From NCBI RefSeq assembly GCF_009765775.1, contig NZ_LMUU01000001.1, forward strand, positions 1-64,000: DNA of 64,000 nt, given 5' to 3'. Positions 51,172 to 60,061 of the stretch are shown here, in pieces. Every line of letters starts with the position of its first letter. Position 1 is the first letter of the stretch. The position numbers and the translations under genes are program-made. This stretch comes from Beijerinckia sp. L45 (GTDB taxonomy: Bacteria; Pseudomonadota; Alphaproteobacteria; Rhizobiales; Beijerinckiaceae). Below the pieces are notes generated by a model. It did no database searches and had not been told where the DNA came from. It worked only from the letters and a program-made list of their open reading frames with translations.

Positions 51172-53718
51172 ATGGACGATCTCCTCAACGACTTTCTTGC
51201 AGAAACGTCGGAGCACATCGAGGCTGCGAGTTCGCAGCTCGTGCAGTTCGAGAGCGAACCGACGAACATCTCGATCGTCGCCAGCATCTTCCGCCTCGTC
51301 CATACGATCAAGGGCACCTGCGGTTTTCTCGGCCTGAGCCGCCTGGAAAAGCTGGCGCACGCGGCCGAGGCGGTCGTCAGTCTGCTGCGTGAGGGGTCGC
51401 GCGCGACTCCCGAGCTGGTGACCGTCATCCTGCAGGCGGTCGACCGGATCCGTCTTATCCTGGCGGAGCTCGAGCGGCACGCGGTCGAGCCGAGCGGCGA
51501 CGATGCCGACCTGATCGAAGCGCTCGAGAGCCATCTTTTCATCATGGAAGGCGCGCCGCTGGTCGCCGACGATATGCCCGTCCGCGCGTCGGCGATCCCG
51601 TCCGCCACGATCCCGGACCTGGCGCCGGCAGCGGAGCATCCCGATCGCGACAAGCGCGCCGAGACCATCCGGGTCGAGGTCGGCACGCTGGAACGCATGA
51701 TGGTTCTGGTGTCGGAACTCGTCCTCACGCGTAACCAGCTGCTGGAAATTTCGCGCAAGGAGGAGGACGAGGCCGTTAAGGCGCCGATGCAGCGCCTGTC
51801 GGCGCTCACCAGCGATCTGCAAGATTCCGTCATGCGGGCGCGCATGCAGCCGCTCAGCCGGCTGTTCGCCCGGCTTCCCCGGTTGATCCGCGACCTCGCC
51901 GCCGAAACGCGCAAGAAACTCGTCCTCATCGTGGAAGGGGGCGAGACCGAGCTCGACCGCCAGCTGGTCGAGGTGATCCGCGATCCGTTGACCCACATGC
52001 TGCGCAACGCCGCCGATCACGGCATCGAGGCGCCGGAAGCGCGCCTTGCGGCCGGCAAGCCGGAAGTCGGCACGATCCACATCGCCGCGAGCCACGAGGC
52101 CGGCTACATCACCATCACGATTTCGGATGATGGCAACGGTCTCGATCTGGAGCGGATCAAGGGCAAGGCGCTATCGCGCGGACTTGTGACGCCGATCGAC
52201 CTCGAACGCATGTCGGACGATGCGATCTTCCGCTTCATCTTCCTACCGGAATTTTCCACGGCGGCGCAGGTCACCAACATTTCCGGCCGGGGGATCGGGC
52301 TCGACGTCGTTCGCGACAATATCGAGACGATCGGCGGCTCCATCGCGGTCGCGGCGAAGCGGGGCAAGGGCACCAGCTTCAGCCTCAAGATCCCGCTGAC
52401 TCTGGCAATCGCGCCGGCGCTGATCGTCACCGCCGGCAAGCATCGCTTTGCCTTGCCGCAGCAGTCGGTGATCGAGGCGATCGGCCTCGGCGAAGGCAGC
52501 AGTTACAAGGTCGAACGCGTTCAGGGCAGTCTTGTCCTGCGCCTGCGTGACAAGGTGATCCCGTTGATCAACGCCCACGAGATCCTGCATCTCGACGACG
52601 ATCCGACCGCGCTTCCCAGTGAGGACCAGCTCGCCGTCGTGATGCGCGTCGGCACGCAAGGCTTCGGCCTCATCGTCGACAACGTCACGGACGTGCAGGA
52701 AATCGTCGTCAAGCCGCTCGGAGCGTCGCTGGCCCATCTCATCGTCTTCTCCGGGCACACGATTCTCGGCGACGGATCGGTGGTTCTCATCCTCGATCCT
52801 GCTGGGATCGCCAAGACGCTTGGCCTGGTGCAGGTGCTCGAGCTGGGCGCCCAGGAGAGCGCCGAGCCCTTCGTGCCGCCGAGCGAGAAGACCCGTCTCA
52901 TCCTGTTCCGCACCGGGACGAGTGCCCTGAAAGTGGTGCCGCTGTCACTGATCTCGCGGATCGAGACGGTGGACTGGGACACCATCCAGTCGAGCGACGG
53001 CATGCTCGTTATGCAGCACCGCGGCTTCCTGATGCCGCTGATCTGCATGGGCGATACTGGATCGGTGGCGGGCGCCGAACGTCCCGTTCTCGTCCTCGGC
53101 ATCGGCGGCGAGAGCGTCGGCCTGATCGTCGACGAGATCATCGACATCGTCGAGGATTTCCTCAAGATCGAGATCGCCAGCGCGACGCCCGGCACCATCG
53201 GCACCGCGACGGTCCAGGACACCGTGGTCGAGATCATCGACATCTCGCATTATGTCAAAATCGCGCGGCCGGATGCCCTGGCGCGCGGCGTGACGAGCCG
53301 CTTCACCGTGCTGTTGGTCGATGACAGGTTGTTCTTCCGCGACATGCTGTCGCCGATCCTCGCGGCCGCGGGCTACAAGGTCACGACGGCAAGTTCGGGT
53401 CGCGACGCGCTGGCGATGCTCGCGAAAGGTGCGACCTTCCACGTGATCGTCACCGACATCGATATGCCGGAGATGGACGGCTATACGCTGGCGCAGGAGA
53501 TCAAGCGCGATCCCAAGCATGCCGGTCTGCCGATCATCGCGCTGGTCGCCGCCGCGGCGCCGATCATCTCGGAAGCGGCGGCGGCAAGCGGCATGTTCGG
53601 CGTCGTCGGCAAGTTCGATCGCGGCACGCTCCTCGACATGGTGCGGTCGAGCTTGGGCTCGCAGGTGCTCGGCACGCATAAGCTCGAAGAGCGCATCATT
53701 CGGGAATTCGCGGCATGA
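51172..53718 (+). CDS. cheA: hybrid chemotaxis kinase CheA with C-terminal receiver
   Basis: 848 residues. The HPt domain has phospho-His 44 (RLVHTIKGTCGFLG). A short linker takes the place of the usual P2 domain. Dimerisation region ETIRVEVGTLERMMVLVSEL follows near 165, then the kinase domain with HMLRNAADHGIE (N box near 275), SDDGNGLDL and SGRGIGLDVVRDNI. Two CheW-like modules lie at about 410-535 and 565-690 (VLVLGIGGESVGLIVDEI). The receiver has Asp762 (VTDIDMPEMDGY). It controls taxis or another CheA-linked output. It overlaps cheW by four bases (ATGA). Confidence 0.9.
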   Translation: MDDLLNDFLAETSEHIEAASSQLVQFESEPTNISIVASIFRLVHTIKGTCGFLGLSRLEKLAHAAEAVVSLLREGSRATPELVTVILQAVDRIRLILAELERHAVEPSGDDADLIEALESHLFIMEGAPLVADDMPVRASAIPSATIPDLAPAAEHPDRDKRAETIRVEVGTLERMMVLVSELVLTRNQLLEISRKEEDEAVKAPMQRLSALTSDLQDSVMRARMQPLSRLFARLPRLIRDLAAETRKKLVLIVEGGETELDRQLVEVIRDPLTHMLRNAADHGIEAPEARLAAGKPEVGTIHIAASHEAGYITITISDDGNGLDLERIKGKALSRGLVTPIDLERMSDDAIFRFIFLPEFSTAAQVTNISGRGIGLDVVRDNIETIGGSIAVAAKRGKGTSFSLKIPLTLAIAPALIVTAGKHRFALPQQSVIEAIGLGEGSSYKVERVQGSLVLRLRDKVIPLINAHEILHLDDDPTALPSEDQLAVVMRVGTQGFGLIVDNVTDVQEIVVKPLGASLAHLIVFSGHTILGDGSVVLILDPAGIAKTLGLVQVLELGAQESAEPFVPPSEKTRLILFRTGTSALKVVPLSLISRIETVDWDTIQSSDGMLVMQHRGFLMPLICMGDTGSVAGAERPVLVLGIGGESVGLIVDEIIDIVEDFLKIEIASATPGTIGTATVQDTVVEIIDISHYVKIARPDALARGVTSRFTVLLVDDRLFFRDMLSPILAAAGYKVTTASSGRDALAMLAKGATFHVIVTDIDMPEMDGYTLAQEIKRDPKHAGLPIIALVAAAAPIISEAAAASGMFGVVGKFDRGTLLDMVRSSLGSQVLGTHKLEERIIREFAA

Positions 53719-54224
53719 CGAGAGAGCAGGCGACCGCCCCCTCGGCCCCGGGCAGCTTCCACAAGCCGGACGAAAATCGTTGTTTCACGGTGGTCTCGGA
53801 GGGCCGCACGTTCGGGCTTCCGGTCGAGTCCATCCAGACGGTGTTCGAGATGGTCGCGCTGACGCCGGTGCCGCTCGCGCCTTACGAGATCCTCGGCCTG
53901 GTGAACCTGCGCGGCAAGATCGTCACGGCCGTCAGCCTGCGGCGGCGGTTGAAGGCAGATGCCCATGCCGTCGAGACGTCGATGCTGGCTATCGGCATGG
54001 AGCATCGCGGTGAAAGCTTCGCGCTCGTCGTCGACGAAGTCGGGGATGTCATCATTCTCGATCCCGGCACCCGGATCGTCACGCCGCCGCATCTCGGTGC
54101 GGAGGGCATCAAGATCTCGGCCGTGCATCGCCTCGATGCGATGATCCTGCCGCTGCTCGACCTGGACTGGGTGTTCACCTTTTCGCGCGCGACGGAGGTC
54201 CGCCCGCTCGTTTCGACGCTCTGA
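53715..54224 (+). CDS. cheW: CheW-type chemotaxis coupling protein
   Basis: A 169-residue single CheW domain: CFTVVSEGRTFGLPVESIQT, YEILGLVNLRGKIVTAVSLR, FALVVDEVGDVIILDP and the late LPLLDLDWVF. It bridges CheA and chemoreceptors. It is translationally coupled to the hybrid CheA gene and followed by a strong terminator, so cheA-cheW seem to be the whole operon. No cheY, cheB, cheR or receptor gene follows. Confidence 0.9.
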   Translation: MTREQATAPSAPGSFHKPDENRCFTVVSEGRTFGLPVESIQTVFEMVALTPVPLAPYEILGLVNLRGKIVTAVSLRRRLKADAHAVETSMLAIGMEHRGESFALVVDEVGDVIILDPGTRIVTPPHLGAEGIKISAVHRLDAMILPLLDLDWVFTFSRATEVRPLVSTL

Positions 54225-54233
54225 AAGGACAAA

Positions 54234-54258
54234 GCCCGAGGCAAGCCTCGGGCTGTTT
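54234..54258 (+). terminator. Rho-independent terminator after cheW
   Basis: GCCCGAGG-CAAG-CCTCGGGC is a perfect 8-bp GC stem with a tetraloop, followed by TGTTT. Confidence 0.8.
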
Positions 54259-54322
54259 CGTATCGTGTGATGCTTTGGCGGGGACCCGGCAGGTTTCGCT
54301 GCCGGAGGCGCGGCGGAAAACC

Positions 54323-55024
54323 TTAGGCGGTGATGCGGTCTTCTTCTTCGTTCGGCTCGCGCAGCACATAGCCGCGACCCCAAACCGTCTCGATATAGTT
54401 GCGGCCCTGGCTAGCGTTCGCCAGCTTCTTGCGCAGCTTGCAGATGAACACGTCGATGATCTTCAGTTCCGGCTCGTCCATGCCGCCATAAAGGTGGTTG
54501 AGGAACATTTCCTTGGTGAGCGTCGTGCCCTTGCGCAGCGAGAGGAGCTCCAGCATCTGGTACTCCTTGCCGGTGAGGTGAACGCGCGAGCCCGAGACTT
54601 CGACGGTCTTCTGATCGAGGTTGACGATGAGGTCGCCGGTGGTGATGACCGACTGGGCATGGCCCTTGGAGCGGCGGACGATCGCGTGGATGCGGGCGAC
54701 CATCTCGTCCTTGTGGAACGGCTTGGTGAGATAATCGTCGGCGCCGAAGCCGAGACCCTTCACCTTGTCCTCGATGCCGGCGAGACCCGATAGGATCAGG
54801 ATCGGCGTCTTGACCTTGGCCACGCGAAGGGTGCGCAGCACCTCGTAGCCGGACATGTCGGGAAGGTTGAGATCGAGAAGGATGATGTCGTAATCGTAGA
54901 GCTTGCCGAGGTCGATACCTTCTTCCCCGAGGTCCGTCGTATAGACGTTGAAGTTCTCGGATTTCAGCATCAGCTCGATGCTCTGTGCAGTCGCGCTGTC
55001 GTCTTCGATCAGTAGAACGCGCAT
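54323..55024 (-). CDS. ctrA: cell cycle response regulator CtrA
   Basis: A 233-residue OmpR-type regulator. Receiver domain: [20 protein letters not shown], phospho-Asp51 in [20 protein letters not shown] and [23 protein letters not shown]-binding domain: [40 protein letters not shown] and [15 protein letters not shown]. The near-invariant alphaproteobacterial CtrA motifs leave little doubt. CtrA binds TTAA-N7-TTAA boxes and controls flagella, division and DNA methylation. The upstream region holds paired GTTAAC half-sites; sciP lies 2.4 kb away. Confidence 0.97.
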   Translation of the reverse strand: MRVLLIEDDSATAQSIELMLKSENFNVYTTDLGEEGIDLGKLYDYDIILLDLNLPDMSGYEVLRTLRVAKVKTPILILSGLAGIEDKVKGLGFGADDYLTKPFHKDEMVARIHAIVRRSKGHAQSVITTGDLIVNLDQKTVEVSGSRVHLTGKEYQMLELLSLRKGTTLTKEMFLNHLYGGMDEPELKIIDVFICKLRKKLANASQGRNYIETVWGRGYVLREPNEEEDRITA

Positions 55025-55475
55025 AATTGGCCCCCAGATTGCCCACATCGGTTGCCCGACGGCGCGACAGCATCCCTGAACATCGCCTACTCGCCAGCCC
55101 ATCGGGCGGCGGCGCGACATCCCTCAATACGAATTGTCATAACGTTAACGGGGATTGGTTAACGAATTCCACCCAATCCCGGGAGCGCCATGACATGTTC
55201 ATGATTTTTGCCGCTCCGCCTCGGAGCAGGACCGACAATCATGAACGAAGGTAGCGGAACGCAGTACGCGAGAGCCCTGATCGGAGGCTACGCCGGCTCA
55301 AAAGCGACGAAATCGAATCAATGCGCCGTCAACTATACACGCGAGCACGCCCGTGGCCGACGATTTGATCGCCCTGGTAACAAAGCGGCAACTTTGATGC
55401 GGCAGGATCACACTGTCTCGCGGAAGTCCTGTAAAAATGATCAGGTTCAATCAACCTGCATCGCGGAGTCACGGT
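55025..55475. other. regulatory region between divergent ctrA and fliJ
   Basis: 450 bp with no gene. It holds two TTAAC half-sites spaced TTAA-N10-TTAA (55145-55162), which is not the canonical N7 CtrA box, and a GANTC methylation site (55315-55319). These fit the general idea of autoregulated, methylation-sensitive ctrA expression but do not prove it. Confidence 0.4.
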
Positions 55476-55880
55476 ATGAAGTCGCGGGATTCACTCTTGC
55501 GTTTAAAACGCTTTCAGGTCGATGAGCGCCGCCGCCGCGTGGCGCAGATCGAGACGATGATTGCCGAGTTCCTCCGGATGGCAGGCGATCTCGATCGCGA
55601 GATCGCCACCGAAGAGAGCAAGGCCGGCATCACGGACATGACGCACTTCGCTTATCCGACTTATGCGCGGGCGGCACGGGCACGGCGCGACAATCTCTCG
55701 CGCTCGGCCGACGAGCTTAAGGAACAGCTCGGCGAAGCCCGCCAGCAGCTCGATGAAGCGGTCGGCGAAATGACCAAGGCGCAAGGCCTCGAAGGCCGCG
55801 ACAAGAGCGGCGAGCGCACCGAGTTTCCGGTGAAGCAGCTCGATGCCGGCATGATGGGGCTCCGCGCCCTCCAGGCCTGA
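55476..55880 (+). CDS. fliJ: flagellar export protein FliJ-like
   Basis: A 134-residue, highly charged, all-helical protein starting SRDSLLRLKRFQVDERRRRV with a long heptad pattern (IETMIAEFLRMAGDLDREIA; LSRSADELKEQLGEARQQL), as expected for FliJ, the coiled-coil stalk of the flagellar export ATPase. A place next to ctrA is usual in Hyphomicrobiales. GGAG eight bases upstream supports ATG 55476. No fliI is adjacent, so the assignment rests on fold pattern and context. Confidence 0.75.
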   Translation: MKSRDSLLRLKRFQVDERRRRVAQIETMIAEFLRMAGDLDREIATEESKAGITDMTHFAYPTYARAARARRDNLSRSADELKEQLGEARQQLDEAVGEMTKAQGLEGRDKSGERTEFPVKQLDAGMMGLRALQA

Positions 55881-56090
55881 TCGATCCTTCCGGCCGGCTG
55901 CCCCTCGGGTGCCCGGCCGCGTTGGTTGCAGGCCTATCCGGAGAGCGGCCCTTCCCCAGCGGCGTCGCCGCCGTGCGGCTTGCGCTTGCGATCCGGTTTC
56001 GCCTCGTGCAGGGTTCTACCGCGTAGCGGTGATACGCTGAACCGCCTATGCCTATCGAACGACGGCTCCGCGTCGTTGGCCTGGAGCACG

Positions 56091-57095
56091 ATGAAACGCT
56101 ATCTCGACTTTGTATGGCCGATCGTCGGTTTGATCGCAGTCGTCGTTTCGATCTCCCTTCTCGTCGGCGAATTTCGGGGCGATGCCGTCGTAACGCAGGT
56201 GCTGGCGCAGCTCAAGGCGATCACGCCCGGCCATTATGCGCTGGCCGTTCTGTCGACCGTCATCGCCTATGCGGCGCTCGCTTGGTACGACCGTATCGCG
56301 CTGCTTCATCTTGGTATTCGCTCGATCTCGTTTACCTTCATCGCCCTGTGTTCCTTCACGACCTACGCGCTGAGCCACAATATCGGCGCCTCGGTGTTTT
56401 CCGGCGCGATGGTGCGCTACCGCGCCTATTCGACGAAAGGTTTGAGCGCGGCTCAGGTCGCGATCCTCGTTGCGCTTTGCTCCCTGACGTTCTTCCTGGG
56501 AACGCTGCTGCTCGGCGGCATCGTGCTGGTGTTCGAGCCCGCCCAGTTGAGCCGGCTCGCCGGCCTGTTGCCGCATTTCCTCACCAACACCGCGACGGCG
56601 CGTTTTCTCGGCTTCGTCTTTCTCGGCCTCATCGTGGCCTATGCCGTGGGCTCGGTCCTGCAGCTTAAGCCACTGACGATCGGCGGGTTCCGCATCGATT
56701 ATCCGCGCCCCGGGATCGCCATGCGGCAATTTACGGCGGCGACCCTGGAATTGCTCGGCGCGGCGGGGATCATCTACTTTGCCCTTCCGGAGGCCGGAAA
56801 CCCCGGCTATTTCGCGGTGCTCGCGGTCTTCCTTGCATCCTTTTCGGCGGCGCTTGTCTCCAACGCGCCGGGCGGCCTCGGAGTCTTCGAACTTTTGTTC
56901 ATCAACGCCATGCCGAGCGTGCCGAAAGCCGACGTCTTGGCAGCGCTGCTGCTCTTCCGGCTGCTGTATCTTCTGATACCGCTGCTGTTTGCCACCGTCG
57001 TCGTCATCCAGTTCGAGCGCCGCAGGCTGGGACAGACGCTCGTGCAGAAGGCGGACGCATCGGGCGGAAGCCGGAAACCGCTGGGGCACGGCTAG
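56091..57095 (+). CDS. lysylphosphatidylglycerol synthase-type membrane protein (UPF0104/YbhN-like)
   Basis: A 334-residue protein with about eight hydrophobic segments. The family pattern is visible in LAWYDRIALLHLGI, FTTYALSHNIGASVFSGAMV then RYRAYSTKGLSA, and SNAPGGLGVFELLFINAMP (a hallmark of the MprF flippase-like domain). It lacks the cytoplasmic aminoacyl-transferase domain, so it is a flippase-like or hopanoid/lipid-related protein of unknown substrate. GGAG just upstream supports ATG 56091. Its TAG stop is shared with the inverted 114-bp repeat. Confidence 0.8.
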   Translation: MKRYLDFVWPIVGLIAVVVSISLLVGEFRGDAVVTQVLAQLKAITPGHYALAVLSTVIAYAALAWYDRIALLHLGIRSISFTFIALCSFTTYALSHNIGASVFSGAMVRYRAYSTKGLSAAQVAILVALCSLTFFLGTLLLGGIVLVFEPAQLSRLAGLLPHFLTNTATARFLGFVFLGLIVAYAVGSVLQLKPLTIGGFRIDYPRPGIAMRQFTAATLELLGAAGIIYFALPEAGNPGYFAVLAVFLASFSAALVSNAPGGLGVFELLFINAMPSVPKADVLAALLLFRLLYLLIPLLFATVVVIQFERRRLGQTLVQKADASGGSRKPLGHG

Positions 57096-57208
57096 AGCAT
57101 TTTCCACAAAAGTTGCAGACTTTTGTGGTCGAGAAAATGCTCTAACTTTCTGAGAATGGAGCGATTTCTGATCGCTTCGGTCAGCCCACCAAAGCGGACG
57201 GCGCTCTA
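57095..57208 (-). repeat. 114-bp palindromic repeat, copy C (inverted)
   Basis: Reverse complement of copies A and B with the same length. It has GAGCATTTTC at the left, CACAAAAGT / ACTTTTGTG arms, and CACCAAAGCGGACGGCGCTCT at the right. It starts within the stop codon of the flippase-like gene (TAG 57093-57095). Confidence 0.85.
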
Positions 57209-57375
57209 GAGGATCGCGACGCGCCGCATGCACGGACTTGCATCAACGAAAAGCCCCGCACCGGCGCCAAACGCGCAACGGAAACGGGGCTGTATAGCGT
57301 CCGACTTGTGACATGCCGGGCGAAGCGAAGCGTGTTCTTGCGAAACGCGCTGGCTCCCCAATCGCGCGGAGCCTC

Positions 57376-57651
57376 TTAAGCCCTATAATGCTGCAGGCGC
57401 GTTGTGCGCAGACCGGCCAGACCATGCTGATCGATCGACATCTGCCAGGATAGGAATTCGTCCACAGTCAGCTTGTAGCGCAGGCAGGCTTCTTCGAGGG
57501 AAAGCAGACCACCGCGGACGGCGGCGACGACCTCGGCCTTGCGGCGGATCACCCAGCGCTTGGTGCTGCTCGGCGGAAGGTCGGCGATCGTCAAAGGACT
57601 ACCGTCGGGCCCGATTACGTATTTCACCCTCGGACGAAGAGACTCGGACAT
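57376..57651 (-). CDS. sciP: SciP, CtrA inhibitor (DUF1153)
   Basis: A 91-residue helix-turn-helix protein: RVKYVIGPDGSPLTIADLPP, then STKRWVIRRKAEVVAAVRGG, LSLEEACLRYKLTVDEFLSW and a short tail. This is the DUF1153/SciP family. In Caulobacter SciP binds CtrA and blocks its transcriptional activity in G1, and sciP itself is CtrA-activated. The CtrA box about 200 bp upstream of this copy fits that loop. A GACTC (GANTC) site lies inside the first codons. Confidence 0.9.
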   Translation of the reverse strand: MSESLRPRVKYVIGPDGSPLTIADLPPSSTKRWVIRRKAEVVAAVRGGLLSLEEACLRYKLTVDEFLSWQMSIDQHGLAGLRTTRLQHYRA

Positions 57652-58017
57652 GACATGTACTCACTACAACTAAGCTTTACGCTAGTGTCGAACATAGCCC
57701 TGCCACTTTAAGATTTACCTAAACCAACACGCTGGTTTTTAAAGGAAAATCGGATTTACGACGTCGATAACTTGCCAAATCATCAACAAATACGGTCCTG
57801 TGTTTCCGTTTGGAACAGATTGGGCGTTTGAGGAAGTTAAAGCCGGTTAAACCGAGGTTAAAGACTCGCTTCCGCTAAGATGACGAGGCTCCGCGCGACG
57901 AGGCGATCGTCGAGCTTGGTCTGGCGTAAAGACCGGAAACTTGCGTGAGGCCGCCTCCTACCGATATTGAAGAAGCGCTCCCGTCAGCGTCGCCCGTCCG
58001 CAACCCGGTATTTTGTC
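57652..58017. other. sciP-mnmA divergent regulatory gap
   Basis: A 366-bp AT-richer gap. Besides the CtrA box at 57847-57861 it contains a third TTAA at 57837-57840 and GANTC at 57863-57867. No additional gene is seen; an arginine-rich in-frame extension of mnmA from 57967 does not look like protein. Confidence 0.5.
57847..57861. promoter_or_regulatory. CtrA box (TTAA-N7-TTAA)
   Basis: TTAA (57847-57850), ACCGAGG, TTAA (57858-57861) is an exact full CtrA site. An extra TTAA half-site precedes it at 57837 and a CcrM-type GACTC follows two bases later. It lies 196 bases upstream of the sciP start and 157 bases upstream of mnmA. Confidence 0.65.
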
Positions 58018-59205
58018 GTGAACAGTCTCGATTTCGCCAAGTCCCCCGCCGATACGCGCGTCGTCGTCGCCATGTCCGGCGGTGTCGATTCCTCGGTAGT
58101 TGCGGCCTTGCTGCACGCCGAGGGCTATGACGTCATCGGCATCACGCTTCAGCTTTACGACGACAGCGGCAGCGCGACACGCAAGGGCTCCTGCTGCGCC
58201 GGACGCGACATCGGCGATGCCCGCGCCGTCGCGGCCAAGCTCGGCATTCCCCATTACGTGCTCGACTACGAGGCGCGCTTCCGCAAGGCGGTGATCGACC
58301 CGTTTGCCGCGAGCTATGCGGCGGGCGAGACGCCGGTCCCCTGCGCCTCCTGCAACAGCGCGGTCAAATTCGCCGATCTTCTCGATACCGCGCGCGATCT
58401 CGGTGCCGATGCCCTCGCCACCGGCCATTATTGCGCCACCCGCGCGCTGCCCGACGGCACCCGCGGCCTGTTTCGGGGCGCCGACGCCGCGCGGGACCAG
58501 AGCTACTTCCTCTATGGGACGACGCCGGCGCAGCTGGCGCCGCTGCGCTTTCCCCTGGGCAGCCTGCCGAAGGCGCGGGTCCGCGAACTCGCCCACAGCT
58601 TCGGCCTCGCCACAGCCGACAAGCCCGACAGTCAGGACATCTGTTTCGTCCCCAACGGTCGTTACAGCAGCACCATCGCGCGGCTGTTGCCGGAGGCGAT
58701 GGCGCCCGGCGACATCGTCGACCAGGCCGGCCAGGTTCTCGGCCGCCATGAGGGTATCGTCCATTATACCGTCGGTCAGCGCAAAGGCCTGAACCTCGGT
58801 GGCCTTCCGGCGAACACGGGCTCGCCTCTGTTCGTGGTGGCGATCGAGCCGCAGACCGCCCGCGTCGTCGTCGGCCCGCGCGAGGCCCTGCTGACGCGGA
58901 CGGTGGCCCTGCGCGCAATCAACTGGTTGGGCGACGGCACGCTCGCGGACCTGCCGGATGACGGGCGCGAGCTCTACGTCCGCACCCGCTCGACGCGGCC
59001 GCCCGTGGCCGCGACGCTTCTGCGTGACGCTGACGGACATATCGTCGTCCGCTTTCCCGAGGCCGAGAGCGCGGCGTCGCCCGGGCAGGCCTGCGTCTTC
59101 TACGATTCCGATGCAATCGACGCCCGCGTCCTCGGCGGCGGCACCATCACCCGGGCGCCGACCGCCTCTGCGGCCGGCGTCCTTCAGCATGCGATGGCCT
59201 CCTAG
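58018..59205 (+). CDS. mnmA: tRNA-specific 2-thiouridylase MnmA
   Basis: A 395-residue enzyme that thiolates U34 of Lys, Glu and Gln tRNAs. The PP-loop is [19 protein letters not shown] (residues about 14-32). Next come [20 protein letters not shown], the catalytic cysteine region [27 protein letters not shown] with the second Cys, then [17 protein letters not shown] 58018 ([20 protein letters not shown]) matches the family start in Hyphomicrobiales; the longer frame from 57967 does not. It is followed after 3 bp by the methyltransferase gene. Confidence 0.95.
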   Translation: MNSLDFAKSPADTRVVVAMSGGVDSSVVAALLHAEGYDVIGITLQLYDDSGSATRKGSCCAGRDIGDARAVAAKLGIPHYVLDYEARFRKAVIDPFAASYAAGETPVPCASCNSAVKFADLLDTARDLGADALATGHYCATRALPDGTRGLFRGADAARDQSYFLYGTTPAQLAPLRFPLGSLPKARVRELAHSFGLATADKPDSQDICFVPNGRYSSTIARLLPEAMAPGDIVDQAGQVLGRHEGIVHYTVGQRKGLNLGGLPANTGSPLFVVAIEPQTARVVVGPREALLTRTVALRAINWLGDGTLADLPDDGRELYVRTRSTRPPVAATLLRDADGHIVVRFPEAESAASPGQACVFYDSDAIDARVLGGGTITRAPTASAAGVLQHAMAS

Positions 59206-59208
59206 CGC

Positions 59209-59874
59209 ATGACCTCTTCCACCGTGCCACACGCCTCAGCGATCGATAATGCCGATGTCGAGGCTGCCTACGCCCGCTGGGCGCCGGTCTATGACCTCAC
59301 CTTCGCGCTGGTGATGCGCCCTGGCCGCGTTGCCGCCGCAGCGGCCGCGAGCCGCCCAGGCGGACGCGTCCTCGATGTCGGTGTCGGCACCGGCCTCGAA
59401 CTGCCGATGTTCGACCCCGCGACGCGCCTCACCGGCGTCGATCTCTCCCGTCCGATGCTGGCGCGCGCGCGCGAGCGGGTGAAAACGCAGGCGCTCGTCA
59501 ACGTTGAGGGCCTGGTGGTGATGGACGCGATGCGCCTTGCCTTCGCCGATGCGACCTTCGACGCCGTCGTGGCGCCTTACGTCTTGACGGTGGTGCCTGA
59601 CCCGCAGGCCAGCCTCGACGAATGGGCGCGGGTGGTGAAGCCCGGCGGCGAGATCGTTCTGGTGAACCACGTCGGTGCCGAGCGGGGATCGCTGGCGGGG
59701 ATCGAGGCCTGGCTCGGCCGACGCAGCGCCAAACTAGGCTGGCACCCGCAGTTCCCCTTCGCCGTGATCGCCGACTGGATCGCCGGCCAGCCCAACATGA
59801 CGCTCATCGAACGCCGTCCGCTCGCGCCGTTCGGTCTCTTCACGCTGACGCGGATCGCCAAGGCGGCTGTCTAG
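59209..59874 (+). CDS. pmtA: phosphatidylethanolamine N-methyltransferase (Sinorhizobium type)
   Basis: A 221-residue SAM methyltransferase: AAYARWAPVYDLTFALVMRP, motif I RVLDVGVGTGLELPMF, TGVDLSRPMLARARERV, VMDAMRLAFADATFDAVVAP, YVLTVVPDPQ and VVKPGGEIVLVNHVGA. The pattern follows the soluble PmtA enzymes that turn phosphatidylethanolamine into phosphatidylcholine by three methylations. It sits just behind mnmA. Its TAG stop is followed by AGAGCCCTTTCGCG, a possible remnant of the repeat family seen at 2311. Confidence 0.8.
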   Translation: MTSSTVPHASAIDNADVEAAYARWAPVYDLTFALVMRPGRVAAAAAASRPGGRVLDVGVGTGLELPMFDPATRLTGVDLSRPMLARARERVKTQALVNVEGLVVMDAMRLAFADATFDAVVAPYVLTVVPDPQASLDEWARVVKPGGEIVLVNHVGAERGSLAGIEAWLGRRSAKLGWHPQFPFAVIADWIAGQPNMTLIERRPLAPFGLFTLTRIAKAAV

Positions 59875-60061
59875 AGCCCTTTCGCGAGCCGTGGCATATG
59901 CCGCCTCATTTGCCTTGAAATGCGCTAAGCGGCAGGCGAGTCTTCGCGTCGCCGTGTCAAGCGTGAAGCGGCTTCCGTCTGGGGGCAGACTCGATGACCA
60001 CCTCGCTCGCCTTACATCGCGCGTGCTTCGAGCGCTCCGTTTCAAGGCAGGATGCTGGTGC

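Noticed and set aside
55145-55162. Full CtrA box upstream of ctrA
   Set aside because: The spacing is N10, not N7, so it is listed only as half-sites for follow-up.
57967-58017. Longer MnmA start with an arginine-rich leader
   Set aside because: The family N-terminus matches GTG 58018 directly, and the 17 extra residues have no counterpart.
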